From assembly GCF_000172415.1 (NCBI RefSeq), contig NZ_ABLD01000007.1, forward strand, positions 124,001 through 188,000: a stretch of 64,000 bases of DNA. Direction: 5' to 3'. The stretch comes from Paraburkholderia graminis C4D1M. GTDB taxonomy: Bacteria; Pseudomonadota; Gammaproteobacteria; Burkholderiales; Burkholderiaceae. Shown one piece after another: positions 52,455 through 61,999 of the stretch. The notes beneath the pieces are model-generated. The model was not told the DNA's origin, did not search any database, and worked only from the letters and a program-made list of their open reading frames with translations. Position 1 is the first letter of the stretch, and every line of letters starts with the position of its first letter. The translations under genes were made by a program, and so were the position numbers.

Positions 52455-53162
52455 TCAGGCTGCGGCGTCGCGCGGATTGGGTTGCGGGGCATGTGCCGCT
52501 TGCGGCACTTCGATCACGCGCTGCACGAAAATGCCCGGCGTCACGATGTTTTCCGGGTCCAGCGCGCCGAGCGGCACCACTTCCGACACTTGCACGATGG
52601 CGGTCTTTGCGGCGCTTGCCATGATCGGCCCGAAGTTGCGAGCCGTCTTGCGATAAACGAGGTTGCCCCAGCGGTCGCCCTTATACGCTTTGATCAGTGC
52701 GAAATCCGCGTGAAGCGGCGACTCGAGCACGTAATGCCGGCCGTCGATCAGACGCGTTTCCTTGCCTTCGGCGAGCTTCGTGCCGTAGCCGGTCGGCGTG
52801 AAAAATCCGCCGATGCCCGCGCCGGCCGCGCGGATGCGCTCGGCCAGATTGCCTTGCGGCACGAGTTCGAGTTCGATTTCGCCGGCGCGATAGAGCGCGT
52901 CGAACACATACGAATCGGTTTGACGCGGAAACGAGCAGATGATCTTGCGCACGCGCTTCGCCTTCAGCAGCGCCGCGAGGCCGATGTCGCCGTTGCCCGC
53001 GTTGTTGTTGACGATGGTGAGTTCGCGCGCGCCCTGCTCGATCAGCGCGTCGATCAGTTCCGACGGCATGCCGGCCGTGCCGAAGCCGCCGATCATGACG
53101 GTCGCGCCGTCGTGGACATCGGCGACGGCCGATTGAAGTGACTCGAAAATCTTGTTGATCAT
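52455..53162 (-). CDS. pcaI: 3-oxoadipate CoA-transferase subunit A
   Basis: This 235-aa alpha subunit has GATVMIGGFGTAGMPSELID, the CoA-binding glycine region, and GGFFTPTGYGTKLAEGKE. It is the first gene of the pcaIJBDC operon, whose promoter lies in the 332-bp gap to the divergent LysR gene. Protocatechuate dioxygenase (pcaGH) must be elsewhere. Confidence 0.95.
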   Translation of the reverse strand: MINKIFESLQSAVADVHDGATVMIGGFGTAGMPSELIDALIEQGARELTIVNNNAGNGDIGLAALLKAKRVRKIICSFPRQTDSYVFDALYRAGEIELELVPQGNLAERIRAAGAGIGGFFTPTGYGTKLAEGKETRLIDGRHYVLESPLHADFALIKAYKGDRWGNLVYRKTARNFGPIMASAAKTAIVQVSEVVPLGALDPENIVTPGIFVQRVIEVPQAAHAPQPNPRDAAA

Positions 53163-53246
53163 GTCGAATTTCCTTGAGAGGCGCTACGCGCGTCGGGCTC
53201 GCCATCGCGTTGTCGGCGCTGTTTCGCGAACCTTGCAATGTTCTTA

Positions 53247-53273
53247 TAGCGAACACTGATTCGATTAGCGAAC
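53247..53273. promoter_or_regulatory. Direct TAGCGAAC repeats / PcaR-like box upstream of pcaI
   Basis: TAGCGAAC occurs at 53247-53254 and 53266-53273 (19-bp pitch). On the minus strand the second copy reads GTTCGCTAATCGAAT (53273-53259), 12 of 15 positions like the Pseudomonas PcaR box GTTCGATAATCGCAC as I recall it. This could be the site of an IclR-type PcaR encoded elsewhere, or of the adjacent LysR protein. Confidence 0.55.
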
Positions 53274-53494
53274 GATTCGAAGATTATGGTTGCGCTTGCG
53301 CCGCATTGTCAAGGCGCGGACTTTTCCCTTAATCATAGGTTCCCGCAAGGCGAAGTGCGCGCCACCTGGCCGTCGCGAGCCGCCGATTCTGATCGGCAGC
53401 AAAGAAAACCCCACTATCGCGTTCGACGATTCTTCCGCTACCCTTTATCGACACATCGAATACGAACAGCACCACGCGACCCTCGTCGAAAAGC

Positions 53495-54424
53495 ATGTCG
53501 GACACGAACCTTGACCTGAACCTGATCCCCTACCTCGTTGCGATGGAGGACACGCGCAACGTGAGCCGCGCGGCCGAGCAGCTCGGCGTGAGCCAGCCGC
53601 GCGTGAGCACGGCGCTCGGCCGGCTGCGCGAATATTTCGACGACCCGCTGTTCGTGCGCACGTCCAAAGGCATGGAGCCCACGCCGCGCGCGCTGGCGAT
53701 TCTGCCCGCGGCGCGCGACGCGCTTCTGCGAATCGAAAAAGGCATGCTCGACGCGCAGGAGTTCGATCCCGACACGAGCACGCATACCTTTTCGATCGCG
53801 CTTTCCGACGTCGGCGAAATCGTGTTTTTGCCGCGGCTTTTGCAGCTTTTCGCCGAGCGCGCGCCGCACGCGAATCTGCGTTCGGTGTCGCTGCCGCCCT
53901 CGCATGTGGAACGCGGGCTCGAATCGGGCGATGTCGATCTCGCGGTCGGTTACTTCCCCGATCTGTCGGGCAATAACTTCTTTCAGCAGCGGCTCTTCAC
54001 GCACCGGTTCATTTGCCTGATGCGCACCGGTCATCCGCTATCAAAAGCGCCGCTCACGCTCGCGCAATATGTCGCGTCGGGACATGCGGTGGTGCGCGCC
54101 GAAGGACGCAGCCAGGAAGTCCTCGAACAGTACCTCGTGAAAAAGCGCATCAAGCGGCGCGCGGTGCTGGAAACGCCGCATTTCATGAGCCTGCCGTTCA
54201 TCCTCGCGCGCACGGACCTGATCGCCACGGTGCCGCACGCGATCGGCTTCGCGTATGTGTCCGAGCATGCGTCGATCACGCTCGTCGAACCGCCTCTGCC
54301 GCTGCCGCGCTTCGATTTGCGGCAGCACTGGCATCGCAAGTTTCATAACGATCCGCGCGGCACCTGGCTGCGCGGCGTGGTCGCGGAACTCTTCAACGAC
54401 GCGCTCGACGAGTGGCCGAAATGA
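53495..54424 (+). CDS. LysR-family transcriptional regulator
   Basis: This 309-aa protein has an N-terminal helix-turn-helix (NLIPYLVAMEDTRNVSRAAEQ, then SQPRVSTALGRLREYF) and a periplasmic-binding-type effector domain with FSIALSDVGEIVFLPRLL. The ...DPLFVRTSKGMEPT segment places it in the NahR/NodD/LinR branch rather than the CatR type. It is divergent from pcaI and may control the pca operon, with a pathway intermediate as co-inducer. It is not clearly PcaQ. Confidence 0.88.
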   Translation: MSDTNLDLNLIPYLVAMEDTRNVSRAAEQLGVSQPRVSTALGRLREYFDDPLFVRTSKGMEPTPRALAILPAARDALLRIEKGMLDAQEFDPDTSTHTFSIALSDVGEIVFLPRLLQLFAERAPHANLRSVSLPPSHVERGLESGDVDLAVGYFPDLSGNNFFQQRLFTHRFICLMRTGHPLSKAPLTLAQYVASGHAVVRAEGRSQEVLEQYLVKKRIKRRAVLETPHFMSLPFILARTDLIATVPHAIGFAYVSEHASITLVEPPLPLPRFDLRQHWHRKFHNDPRGTWLRGVVAELFNDALDEWPK

Positions 54425-54554
54425 AACCGTCAGCTCCGCGACGCCTGAAGGGGCATCGGCACGTTATGCCGTAAACATGGAACAATGGCTGTACTCATGA
54501 ACCCGCGCGCTCCACTCCACTCGAGGTCGACGCGCGATCGCGGAGGAGCGACGG

Positions 54555-55205
54555 ATGACCAGCAGCAAGACAGAACAAACCACAGCCACGAATGCAACCG
54601 AGGCCGCGAATGGCCGCCCGAGCCGCGAGGAAGCGGAAGCAGCGGTTCGCGTGCTGCTGCGTTGGGCCGGCGACAACCCGGAGCGCGAAGGGCTCATCGA
54701 CACACCGGCGCGCGTCGTGCGCTCGTATGAGGAGTTCTATGCGGGCTATCAGATCGACCCGCGCGAGATTCTCGCCCGCACGTTTTCCGAAGTGGACGGC
54801 TACGACGAGATGATCGTGCTGAAGGACATCCGCTTCGAAAGCTATTGCGAACATCACATGGTGCCGATTATCGGGCGCGCGCATGTTGCTTATTTGCCGG
54901 GACATCGCGTGGTCGGCATCTCGAAGCTCGCACGGCTCGTCGACGCATTCGCGAAGCGTCTGCAGATTCAGGAAAAGATGACGGTGCAGATCGCCGATAC
55001 GCTGAACGACGTGCTGCAACCGGAGGGCGTCGGCGTGATCCTCGAAGCCTCGCATCAGTGCATGTCGACGCGCGGCGTGCATAAGGCGGGCGTGACGATG
55101 GTCACGTCGCGCATGTTGGGCACGTTCCGCACGGACCCGTCCACGCGGCGCGAGTTTCTGTCGATCGTCGGCAATCCTGGCGCGGTGGCGGTGCATAACA
55201 CGTAA
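54555..55205 (+). CDS. folE: GTP cyclohydrolase I
   Basis: This 216-aa enzyme makes 7,8-dihydroneopterin triphosphate from GTP, the first step of folate and pterin synthesis. Zinc ligands are in [12 protein letters not shown] and [29 protein letters not shown] is the classic motif, and [17 protein letters not shown] lies upstream. GGAGGAG precedes the ATG. The first 20 or so residues are poorly conserved. It is a housekeeping gene standing between a LysR gene and a DMT exporter. Confidence 0.96.
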   Translation: MTSSKTEQTTATNATEAANGRPSREEAEAAVRVLLRWAGDNPEREGLIDTPARVVRSYEEFYAGYQIDPREILARTFSEVDGYDEMIVLKDIRFESYCEHHMVPIIGRAHVAYLPGHRVVGISKLARLVDAFAKRLQIQEKMTVQIADTLNDVLQPEGVGVILEASHQCMSTRGVHKAGVTMVTSRMLGTFRTDPSTRREFLSIVGNPGAVAVHNT

Positions 55206-55217
55206 GCGCGGAGTCCA

Positions 55218-56123
55218 TCACGCCATCTTCCGCGCGCCGAGCGATTGTCCGAACGTCGCGAGCATCACGGCGCCCAGCACACAGGCCACGCCCGTAAGCT
55301 GCGCCGCGCTGACCGGCTCGCGCAGCAGCAGCGCGGCCAACGCCAACGCGCTGACCGGCACGAGCGCGGTCATCAGGCCGGCTTCCGCGCCGCTGACGCG
55401 CGCCGCGCCTTCATACCAGAGAACGAAACCGGCCACCGTCGGCACCAGCGCGTAATACAGCACGCCGCCGAGAGCCGCGGCGTCGATCGGCATGTTCCAG
55501 GCTCGCTCGAAGCAGGCGGGCACGATCGAAACCGCGAAGCCGATGCCGCACATCAACGCCGACAGCGGCAGCGGTGCAACCGGCGTGCGCAGCTTGCGAT
55601 TGAGCAGAATGAACAGCGCCTCGCAGACGATCGCCGCGAACACCAGCAGGTTTCCAACAATAGAGCCGCCCGCGTGCGGCGCGGCGTTGTCGCCGGCATA
55701 CACGGTGCACGCAAGCACGCCCGCTGTCGCCAGAACGATCGCGCCGAGCAGGGCCGGCGACGGGCGCTCGCCCAACGCGAGCATGGCCACCATCGCCGAT
55801 ACCGCGGGCAAGGTGCCGGCGATCACGCCGGCATCGCCGGCAGAAGCGAACTTCATGCCGCTGATCAGCAACACCGTATAGCCGACGCTGCCCGCTGCGG
55901 CCTGCGCGATCACCAGCGCGGTGTCGCGACGGTCGAGGCGCGGCCAGCGCACGCCGCGCCAACGCATCACGAGCACGAACAATGGGAACGCAATCGCAAA
56001 GCGCAGCGCGGTCGCGCTGAACGGCGGCAAGCCGGCCGCAATGGACTTGCTGACCACCACCGTGCTGCCGACGCCGATCATCGCGAGCGCGCAGCAGATG
56101 TAGCCGACATACCGTGAATTCAT
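55218..56123 (-). CDS. EamA/DMT-family transporter
   Basis: This 301-aa inner-membrane protein has ten predicted helices in two EamA repeats. The N-terminal half has VGSTVVVSKSIAAGLPPF; the C-terminal half has ALVPTVAGFVLWYEGAARVSG and TALVPVSALALAALLLREPVS. The family exports amino acids or other small metabolites; the substrate is unknown. GGAGAAG lies before the ATG at 56123. It converges with folE (12-bp gap). Confidence 0.9.
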   Translation of the reverse strand: MNSRYVGYICCALAMIGVGSTVVVSKSIAAGLPPFSATALRFAIAFPLFVLVMRWRGVRWPRLDRRDTALVIAQAAAGSVGYTVLLISGMKFASAGDAGVIAGTLPAVSAMVAMLALGERPSPALLGAIVLATAGVLACTVYAGDNAAPHAGGSIVGNLLVFAAIVCEALFILLNRKLRTPVAPLPLSALMCGIGFAVSIVPACFERAWNMPIDAAALGGVLYYALVPTVAGFVLWYEGAARVSGAEAGLMTALVPVSALALAALLLREPVSAAQLTGVACVLGAVMLATFGQSLGARKMA

Positions 56124-56364
56124 CGTGCTTCTCCAGGACAAGGGACCAGCACGCAGATTAAGCATGCGGCGCGCGCAGGTCTTGAACGAAATTGCAGACC
56201 GACGCGCGATGGCCGCGTGCGCGATCCATCGAGTATCCTGATTGACGAAGCACGCGAAGGAAGCATGCGAAGCCGTGCGGGAACAGGCTTTGCGTAGGCG
56301 TCGGGCGAGGCAGCCGGCAATACCGGCGCAGCCAACTTGCCAACAACAAACAGGAGCCGCTTAA

Positions 56365-57441
56365 TTGGTCGAGTTTCCGTCGTCGGCGGTATCCACCTGG
56401 GGCGGCGCGATTGTCTTCGTCAACGTGCTGTTGACGCGCCTCGGCGTGCCGATTCCCGCGGTCCCCGTTCTGCTGTTCGCCGGTTCCGCGATTGCCGCGG
56501 GCAACCTGTCGTTCTGGCCGGTGCTCTCCGCGGCCGTGCTGGGCGCGTTGATTGGTGACGGCGTCTGGTTCACCGCGGGCCGTCTTTACGGCCGCAAGCT
56601 GATCCGCGTGCTTGGCCAGATGCTGCCTGCCGTCGATGCCCGCGTCGAACAGGCGCGCGCGCTGTTCGAGCGCTTCGGCGTGCCGCTCGTGTCGATCTCG
56701 AAGTTCGTGCCTGGCCTCGCGCTGGTCACGCCGCCGCTGATGGGCACCACAGCCGTCGACGCCCGCATCTATGCGCTGTGGGACCTCACCGGCGCGATGG
56801 CGTGGGCCACGTTCTGGCTGCTGGGCGGCGCGGCGGCGGAGCGGCAGTTGCACATGCTGTTCGCGTTCGTCAGAGCACAAGGCGGGACCGTGATCGACCT
56901 GCTGATAGCCGTCGCGTTGCTGTATCTCGCGTACCGGCTCGTGATGCAGCGGCGGGCGCGGCGTGAGGCCGCTCTCATCGCCGATGGCGATGCCGACGCG
57001 GATGGCCGACGATCGCACGCATCGGGCCGCAAGCCGACGCCCAAGGTACTCGACGCCCGCCCGCAAAGCGCGGCGCTCGACGCCGCGTCGCCGATTCCCG
57101 GCGCGCTCGCACTCGATCCGCACTCGCCCGAACAGATCGACTTCGCACTGCGCGCCTACGACATGGTGATCTACTGCGTATGCCCGGACAGCGCCACCGC
57201 CGCCGAGATCAGCGTGCGGATGCGCAACTACGGCTATACGCGGATTCGCGCGCTGCATGGCGGACTCGATGCATGGCAGCGGCGCGGTTTTCCGGTGGGC
57301 TTGCTGCTCGCCGATGAGCCGTCGACGGGCAAGCTCGAGCACTCGCACGCCGAATCGGGCAGCGACGCAGACAATGCACGCACCGCGGACAACGCCGTGA
57401 CGCTGCGCGGTTTTGCGCCGCGACGCAGGGCCAACGCATGA
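56365..57441 (+). CDS. DedA-family membrane protein fused to a rhodanese domain (TTG start)
   Basis: This 358-aa protein has an N-terminal DedA/SNARE-associated region (about 1-200): PIPAVPVLLFAGSAIA, GRLYGRKLIRVLGQ, FERFGVPLVSISKFVPGL and a Gly-rich helix end. The C-terminal rhodanese domain (about 225-325) has the active loop VIYCVCPDSATAAEIS and LHGGLDAWQRRGFPV. The start is TTG at 56365, with CAGGAG 8 nt upstream. DedA proteins move or flip lipids and depend on the proton motive force; the rhodanese part may sense or carry sulfur. Such fusions occur in Burkholderiales. Confidence 0.87.
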   Translation: MVEFPSSAVSTWGGAIVFVNVLLTRLGVPIPAVPVLLFAGSAIAAGNLSFWPVLSAAVLGALIGDGVWFTAGRLYGRKLIRVLGQMLPAVDARVEQARALFERFGVPLVSISKFVPGLALVTPPLMGTTAVDARIYALWDLTGAMAWATFWLLGGAAAERQLHMLFAFVRAQGGTVIDLLIAVALLYLAYRLVMQRRARREAALIADGDADADGRRSHASGRKPTPKVLDARPQSAALDAASPIPGALALDPHSPEQIDFALRAYDMVIYCVCPDSATAAEISVRMRNYGYTRIRALHGGLDAWQRRGFPVGLLLADEPSTGKLEHSHAESGSDADNARTADNAVTLRGFAPRRRANA

Positions 57442-57475
57442 GCAACGTCGGCGCGTTGGCCGAGCGTCGTCTCGC

Positions 57476-59050
57476 TTACGACGGCGAGTCCGCCGCCACC
57501 GATCCCACCGCCGAGCGTCCGCAAGAAACGCGATTGCGTCCCGCCGCCTTCGCGAGATAAAGCTGCCGATCGGCGGCGGCCAGCAGATCGAGCGCGTTCG
57601 CTCCCTGCGCGGGCACCATCGTCGCGCAACCGACGCTCACCGTGACCGCCACGCTGCCGTCGCCGCCATGCAAGATGTCCTGCGCCTGCACGTTCCGGCG
57701 AATCTTTTCGGCCACGGCAGCGGCGCCATCGGCTGACGTGTCCGGCAGAATCACGGCAAACTCTTCGCCGCCATAGCGCGCGACCAGATCGACGGCACGG
57801 CGCACCGTCGACGAAATGCATTCGGCCACGGCGCTGAGCGCGTCGTCGCCGCTTGCATGGCCGTAGGTGTCGTTAAAGCGCTTGAAATGATCGATGTCGA
57901 TGAAAAGCGCCGACAGCGGCTGACCCGTGCGCCGCGCGCGTCGCCATTCCTCGTCGAGCCGGTTGTCGAGCACGCGGCGATTGCTGAGACCGGTCAGCGG
58001 ATCGGTCGCGGCGAGCCGCATCAGCGCGGCCTGCGCGCGCAGCTTGTCGCGCAGTGCAAACGCCAGCAGCCACGACACGATCACGAACACCGTGCCGAAC
58101 GCGAGCGTCAGCGCGCCGACGATCATCGCGCGGTGGCGCCACGGCGAGAGCACGTCGTCGACGGCGGGCGCGACGGCTGCGATCAGCGGCGTGCCCGGCA
58201 CATGCACGAACGTGAACATGCGTTGCACACCGTCGACGGCGGAGCGCGCCACATACGAACCGTCGCGCTGCGCGGCCATGCGCAGGAAAGTCGGCGAACC
58301 GGCGATGCTCGCGCCGATGTCGCGCGGCGAGTACGGCTTGCGCGCGATCAGCGTGCCGTCGTCCATCGCGATGAACACGGAGCCGTGCTGGCCCACGCTG
58401 ATCCGGTCGAGCAGACGCTGGAAATACTCGATGCGGATCGCGAGCAATGCGACGCCGGCAAAGCCGCCGTTTTCGTCATTGATACGCCGCGTCAGACCTA
58501 TCGACAACTTGCCGTCGCGCAAGCGCGAGCGAAACGGATGCGACAGATAAAGTCCCACTGCCGGATTGCGCTGATGCACGACGAAATAGTCGCGGTCGGT
58601 GAAGCGAACGGTCGGGCTGATCTCGCCGCTTTGCGACGCGATCACCTCGCCCTTCGCACCGACGACATATGCGCCGCCGAGATACGCGGCCGTGGTCGCG
58701 CGATCGAACAGCACCGCTCGCTGAAGGTCGGGCGGCAGATCCGCGCTCAGATGATGCTCGGCGCCGTCCACCATCGCCTGCAACGAAAGCGCGTAGATCT
58801 CGACGTTCCTTTCGAGGTCGCTGGAAATGATCGAGACGAGATTCTGCGACGTCTCGCGCGCATGGTCGAGCGCGTCGGCGCGGCCGTTGAGGAGCGTGAG
58901 CAGCGTGAGGCCCGCCATCGCGACGGCGACCAGCGTGCCGGCCAGACCCGCGAGCACCGGATGATTGCCCACGTAACGCGCGACGCCGGCTGCTCCGTGC
59001 CGCAAATTTCTGCGCCAGCGCCGTCGCTGCCAATGCGCTCGATGTGCCAC
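57476..59050 (-). CDS. Membrane-bound diguanylate cyclase (dCACHE-GGDEF)
   Basis: This 524-aa protein has a membrane segment (about 33-55), a periplasmic double-CACHE-like sensor (about 60-310), a second membrane segment near VGALTLAFGTVFVIVSWLLAF, and a C-terminal GGDEF domain (about 355-510). The active site RYGGEEF is intact, and RAVD five residues before it is a full inhibitory I-site, so it should make c-di-GMP with product inhibition. DIDHFKRFNDTYGHASGDD is the metal/GTP region. The start seems to be GTG at 59050. It converges with the DedA gene. Confidence 0.93.
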   Translation of the reverse strand: MAHRAHWQRRRWRRNLRHGAAGVARYVGNHPVLAGLAGTLVAVAMAGLTLLTLLNGRADALDHARETSQNLVSIISSDLERNVEIYALSLQAMVDGAEHHLSADLPPDLQRAVLFDRATTAAYLGGAYVVGAKGEVIASQSGEISPTVRFTDRDYFVVHQRNPAVGLYLSHPFRSRLRDGKLSIGLTRRINDENGGFAGVALLAIRIEYFQRLLDRISVGQHGSVFIAMDDGTLIARKPYSPRDIGASIAGSPTFLRMAAQRDGSYVARSAVDGVQRMFTFVHVPGTPLIAAVAPAVDDVLSPWRHRAMIVGALTLAFGTVFVIVSWLLAFALRDKLRAQAALMRLAATDPLTGLSNRRVLDNRLDEEWRRARRTGQPLSALFIDIDHFKRFNDTYGHASGDDALSAVAECISSTVRRAVDLVARYGGEEFAVILPDTSADGAAAVAEKIRRNVQAQDILHGGDGSVAVTVSVGCATMVPAQGANALDLLAAADRQLYLAKAAGRNRVSCGRSAVGSVAADSPS

Positions 59051-59138
59051 CTGCGCGTTGCCTCCGTTGCAAGCGGGCCCGCATGAATCGACATCGGGCC
59101 GTTATGAGTTATTTACCTTCGCGCGTTACCTTCGCGCG

Positions 59139-60020
59139 TCACAGTTTGCGCAGCAGCCCGGCTGCCGAACGCATCCGGCGCTTGCGCTCCTTGTGCAGCC
59201 ACTGCAGCACGTCCGCTGCGTCGCCCGAGCCGGCGAACAGGCCGGCGTTGTCGCGCAGCAATACTTCGCTTGCGACGATATCGTTTAGTGTCCCGAAACG
59301 TTTTTGTACCTGCTTCAGACGCTTGAGCGTGCGCTTATGGCTGCCGCTCAACACCGGCTCGAAAAACTCCAGCAGATAGCGGAGCTTCTTACCGGCCTTT
59401 CTTACGTCGTGAAAAGCCGCGTAGTTCGAGCGCTTTGCGTGGCGCGCGCGTTTCGCGCGCTTCATCAGCGAACGCTCGGACGCTGCGACCCGCTTGTTGG
59501 CAAACTTGCGCAGCGGCACGCGTTCATGTGCGGTATTGATGTCGGTGGATGCGCTCGTCAACGCGTCCCGCAGCAGATGTTTGACGTCCGCGTTCGTCAG
59601 CGTTTCGCGGCTCGTTGTGAGCGCATCGCCGCGCGCTTTCTCGAGCGTCGGCGCGACGCTGCCCGCGCCACTGTCTTCATGCCGGATCAGTTCGATCAGG
59701 ATGTCCCAGTCGCGCGTCTTGCCGGCCGCCGTGGCCAGGTACTTGTAGAGCGCGCGTTGCCGCGTGTTTTCGCCCTTTTCGAGGAGCGGCGCAAAGGCCC
59801 ACCACAACGAACGCAAGCGGCGCAGCGAAACGCGGAGTTTGTGCAGCGCTTCGGGCGATGGATCGTCGCGCACCGCATTGGCGTACGCGATCGCGTCGCT
59901 CACGAGCGGAGCCGCATACGATGCAAACGCCGCCTGCGCCGTCGGCTCGCTCGCGTTGGAACCGCTGGCCGCGGCGCCTGCGTCCGCTTTGCGGTTTTCC
60001 TTGTGACCGTCGCGCTTCAT
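59139..60020 (-). CDS. CHAD domain protein
   Basis: This 293-aa all-helical, basic protein has ALHKLRVSLRRLRSLWWAFAPLL and HDVRKAGKKLRYLLEFFEPVL, the two halves of CHAD with conserved His and Arg residues. CHAD domains bind polyphosphate and often occur near polyphosphate genes. Here it lies divergent from a phosphate transporter and 2 kb from a PPK2 kinase, which supports a role on polyphosphate granules. Confidence 0.92.
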   Translation of the reverse strand: MKRDGHKENRKADAGAAASGSNASEPTAQAAFASYAAPLVSDAIAYANAVRDDPSPEALHKLRVSLRRLRSLWWAFAPLLEKGENTRQRALYKYLATAAGKTRDWDILIELIRHEDSGAGSVAPTLEKARGDALTTSRETLTNADVKHLLRDALTSASTDINTAHERVPLRKFANKRVAASERSLMKRAKRARHAKRSNYAAFHDVRKAGKKLRYLLEFFEPVLSGSHKRTLKRLKQVQKRFGTLNDIVASEVLLRDNAGLFAGSGDAADVLQWLHKERKRRMRSAAGLLRKL

Positions 60021-60235
60021 TGAAGCTCCCTGGAAAGTGCTGCGCGTTTCCAGCGTAGCAAAAAAGATTCCCGCATGCCGCTAGCACCCTGCCGCGCAGC
60101 GGCAAAACCGAGGCGCGATCCGCCAGCGTCGTCAGGTGCGAGCCCTTCTGTGCGAGCGCCGGCCGTTGTCATCGTACCGACACACGCGCCCAGCAGGATC
60201 GGTGGTTCCGCGACATTCTTCCAGGGGCACACGTC

Positions 60236-61822
60236 ATGCCGGAGCTTTCATACCCGCAATCGAGCGGGGTCAGTGGCAAGGGGCGCAATCTTGGCCTCGT
60301 GGTTTTCCTCGCCGTGATCGTAGTCGGCATCGGCTATTGCAGCATGCAGCTCGTGGGCGACCTGCAACCCGTGCGCGAAGGTTCCATCCTGCCGTATCTG
60401 CTGCTCGGCGTGGCGCTGCTGATCGCGCTCGGCTTCGAATTCGTCAATGGCTTTCACGATACCGCGAACGCGGTGGCGACCGTCATCTACACGCATTCGC
60501 TCGCGCCGAATCTCGCGGTGGTGTGGTCGGGCACATGGAATTTTCTCGGCGTGCTGACGTCGAGCGGCGCGGTCGCGTTCGGCATTCTGCAACTGCTGCC
60601 GGTTGAACTGATTCTGCAAGTGGGCAGCAGCGCCGGCTTTTCGATGGTGTTCGCGCTGCTCATTGCCGCGATCATCTGGAACCTCGGCACCTGGTATTTC
60701 GGCTTGCCGTCGTCGAGCTCGCATACGCTGATCGGCTCGATCATCGGCGTCGGCCTGATGAATCAATTGATGCATGGCGCGAGCGGCACGAGTGGCGTGG
60801 ACTGGAACCAGGCGCTGGGCGTCGGCAAGTCGCTGCTGTTTTCGCCGCTCATCGGCTTTCTCGCGGCCGGCCTGCTGTTGATGATCCTCAAAGCCGTTGT
60901 GCGCGTGCCCGCGCTTTACGCCGAACCGAAGGGCAAGGAGCCGCCGCCGTTCTGGATTCGCAGCCTGCTGATTCTGACCTGCACGGGCGTCTCGTTTGCG
61001 CACGGTTCGAACGACGGCCAGAAGGGCATGGGCCTCATCATGCTGATCCTGATCGGCACCGTGCCGACGGCGTATGCGTTGAACAAGGCCGTCACGCCCG
61101 CCGAAACGCAGACCTTCGTCGCGGTCGCCCAGCAAACGTCGGCCGCGCTTGCGCGCTATACGAACGGCGCGCCGCCGTCGGCCAATCCGCGCGCCGATGT
61201 CGAAGCGTATGTGCGCACGCATCAACTCACGCCTGCAACCGTGCCCGCGCTAAAACAACTGACGGACGTGATCGCGCAGCAGGTCGGCGCCTCGGGTTCG
61301 ATGGCCGGCGTACCGCAAGGCATCGTCGATAACGTGCGCAACAACATGTATGTCGCGTCGGAAGCGATCCGCCTGATGAACAAGGCGAAGCAACCGGCGT
61401 TCGCCCCGGAAGACGCGAAGGCCATCGACAACTTCAAGGCGCAAACGGATCACGCCACCAAGTTCATTCCGACGTGGGTCAAGGTCGCGGTCGCGATTGC
61501 TCTGGGCCTGGGCACGATGGTCGGATGGAAGCGGATCGTCGTGACTGTCGGCGAGAAGATCGGCAAGCAGCATTTGACGTACGGACAGGGCGCGTCCGCC
61601 GAACTGGTCGCGATGATGACGATTGGCGCGGCCGACATGTACGGTCTGCCGGTTTCGACGACTCACGTGCTGTCTTCCGGCGTGGCGGGCACGATGGCCG
61701 CGAACGGCTCGGGCTTGCAATGGGCGACGGTGCGCAGCCTCGTGCTCGCGTGGGTGCTGACGCTGCCGGTTTCGATCGCGCTCGCGGCGGGATTGTATTG
61801 GGTGTTTCGGGCGGTGTTCTGA
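60236..61822 (+). CDS. pit: Inorganic phosphate transporter, PiT family
   Basis: This 528-aa inner-membrane protein has GFEFVNGFHDTANAVATVIYT and SFAHGSNDGQKGMGLIMLIL, the paired PiT signatures, and FGLPSSSSHTLIGSIIG and GLPVSTTHVLSSGVAGT. About ten helices flank a large central loop (about 300-400). It moves metal-phosphate complexes with protons. It is divergent from the CHAD gene and converges with PPK2, so phosphate uptake and polyphosphate use are grouped. Confidence 0.94.
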   Translation: MPELSYPQSSGVSGKGRNLGLVVFLAVIVVGIGYCSMQLVGDLQPVREGSILPYLLLGVALLIALGFEFVNGFHDTANAVATVIYTHSLAPNLAVVWSGTWNFLGVLTSSGAVAFGILQLLPVELILQVGSSAGFSMVFALLIAAIIWNLGTWYFGLPSSSSHTLIGSIIGVGLMNQLMHGASGTSGVDWNQALGVGKSLLFSPLIGFLAAGLLLMILKAVVRVPALYAEPKGKEPPPFWIRSLLILTCTGVSFAHGSNDGQKGMGLIMLILIGTVPTAYALNKAVTPAETQTFVAVAQQTSAALARYTNGAPPSANPRADVEAYVRTHQLTPATVPALKQLTDVIAQQVGASGSMAGVPQGIVDNVRNNMYVASEAIRLMNKAKQPAFAPEDAKAIDNFKAQTDHATKFIPTWVKVAVAIALGLGTMVGWKRIVVTVGEKIGKQHLTYGQGASAELVAMMTIGAADMYGLPVSTTHVLSSGVAGTMAANGSGLQWATVRSLVLAWVLTLPVSIALAAGLYWVFRAVF

Positions 61823-61840
61823 GGTGTTATGCAGCTTCGC

Positions 61841-61994
61841 TCAGACCGCAGTGGTTTAGCGCCGCTGCTGCGGTCTGAAGGCGCCGACATGATACTGATG
61901 AGATTTGAGGCGATTAAGGCCCGCATTCGCCTCAAATCATGAGTCGATTAAAAGGCGCGCGCTTCTGAGTCGATCGCGCGCACGTAATCGACTC
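61841..61994. terminator. Three successive inverted repeats between pit and ppk2
   Basis: Hairpin 1: TCAGACCGCAG (61841-61851) with CTGCGGTCTGA (61868-61878). Hairpin 2: GATTTGAGGCG (61902-61912) with CGCCTCAAATC (61928-61938). Hairpin 3: GAGTCGATTA (61941-61950) with TAATCGACTC (61985-61994), and inside it GCGCGCG (61955-61961) with CGCGCGC (61975-61981). All arms are perfect. No long T run follows, so they may act as barriers or mRNA-stabilising ends rather than classic terminators. Confidence 0.6.
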
Positions 61995-61999
61995 CCCCC

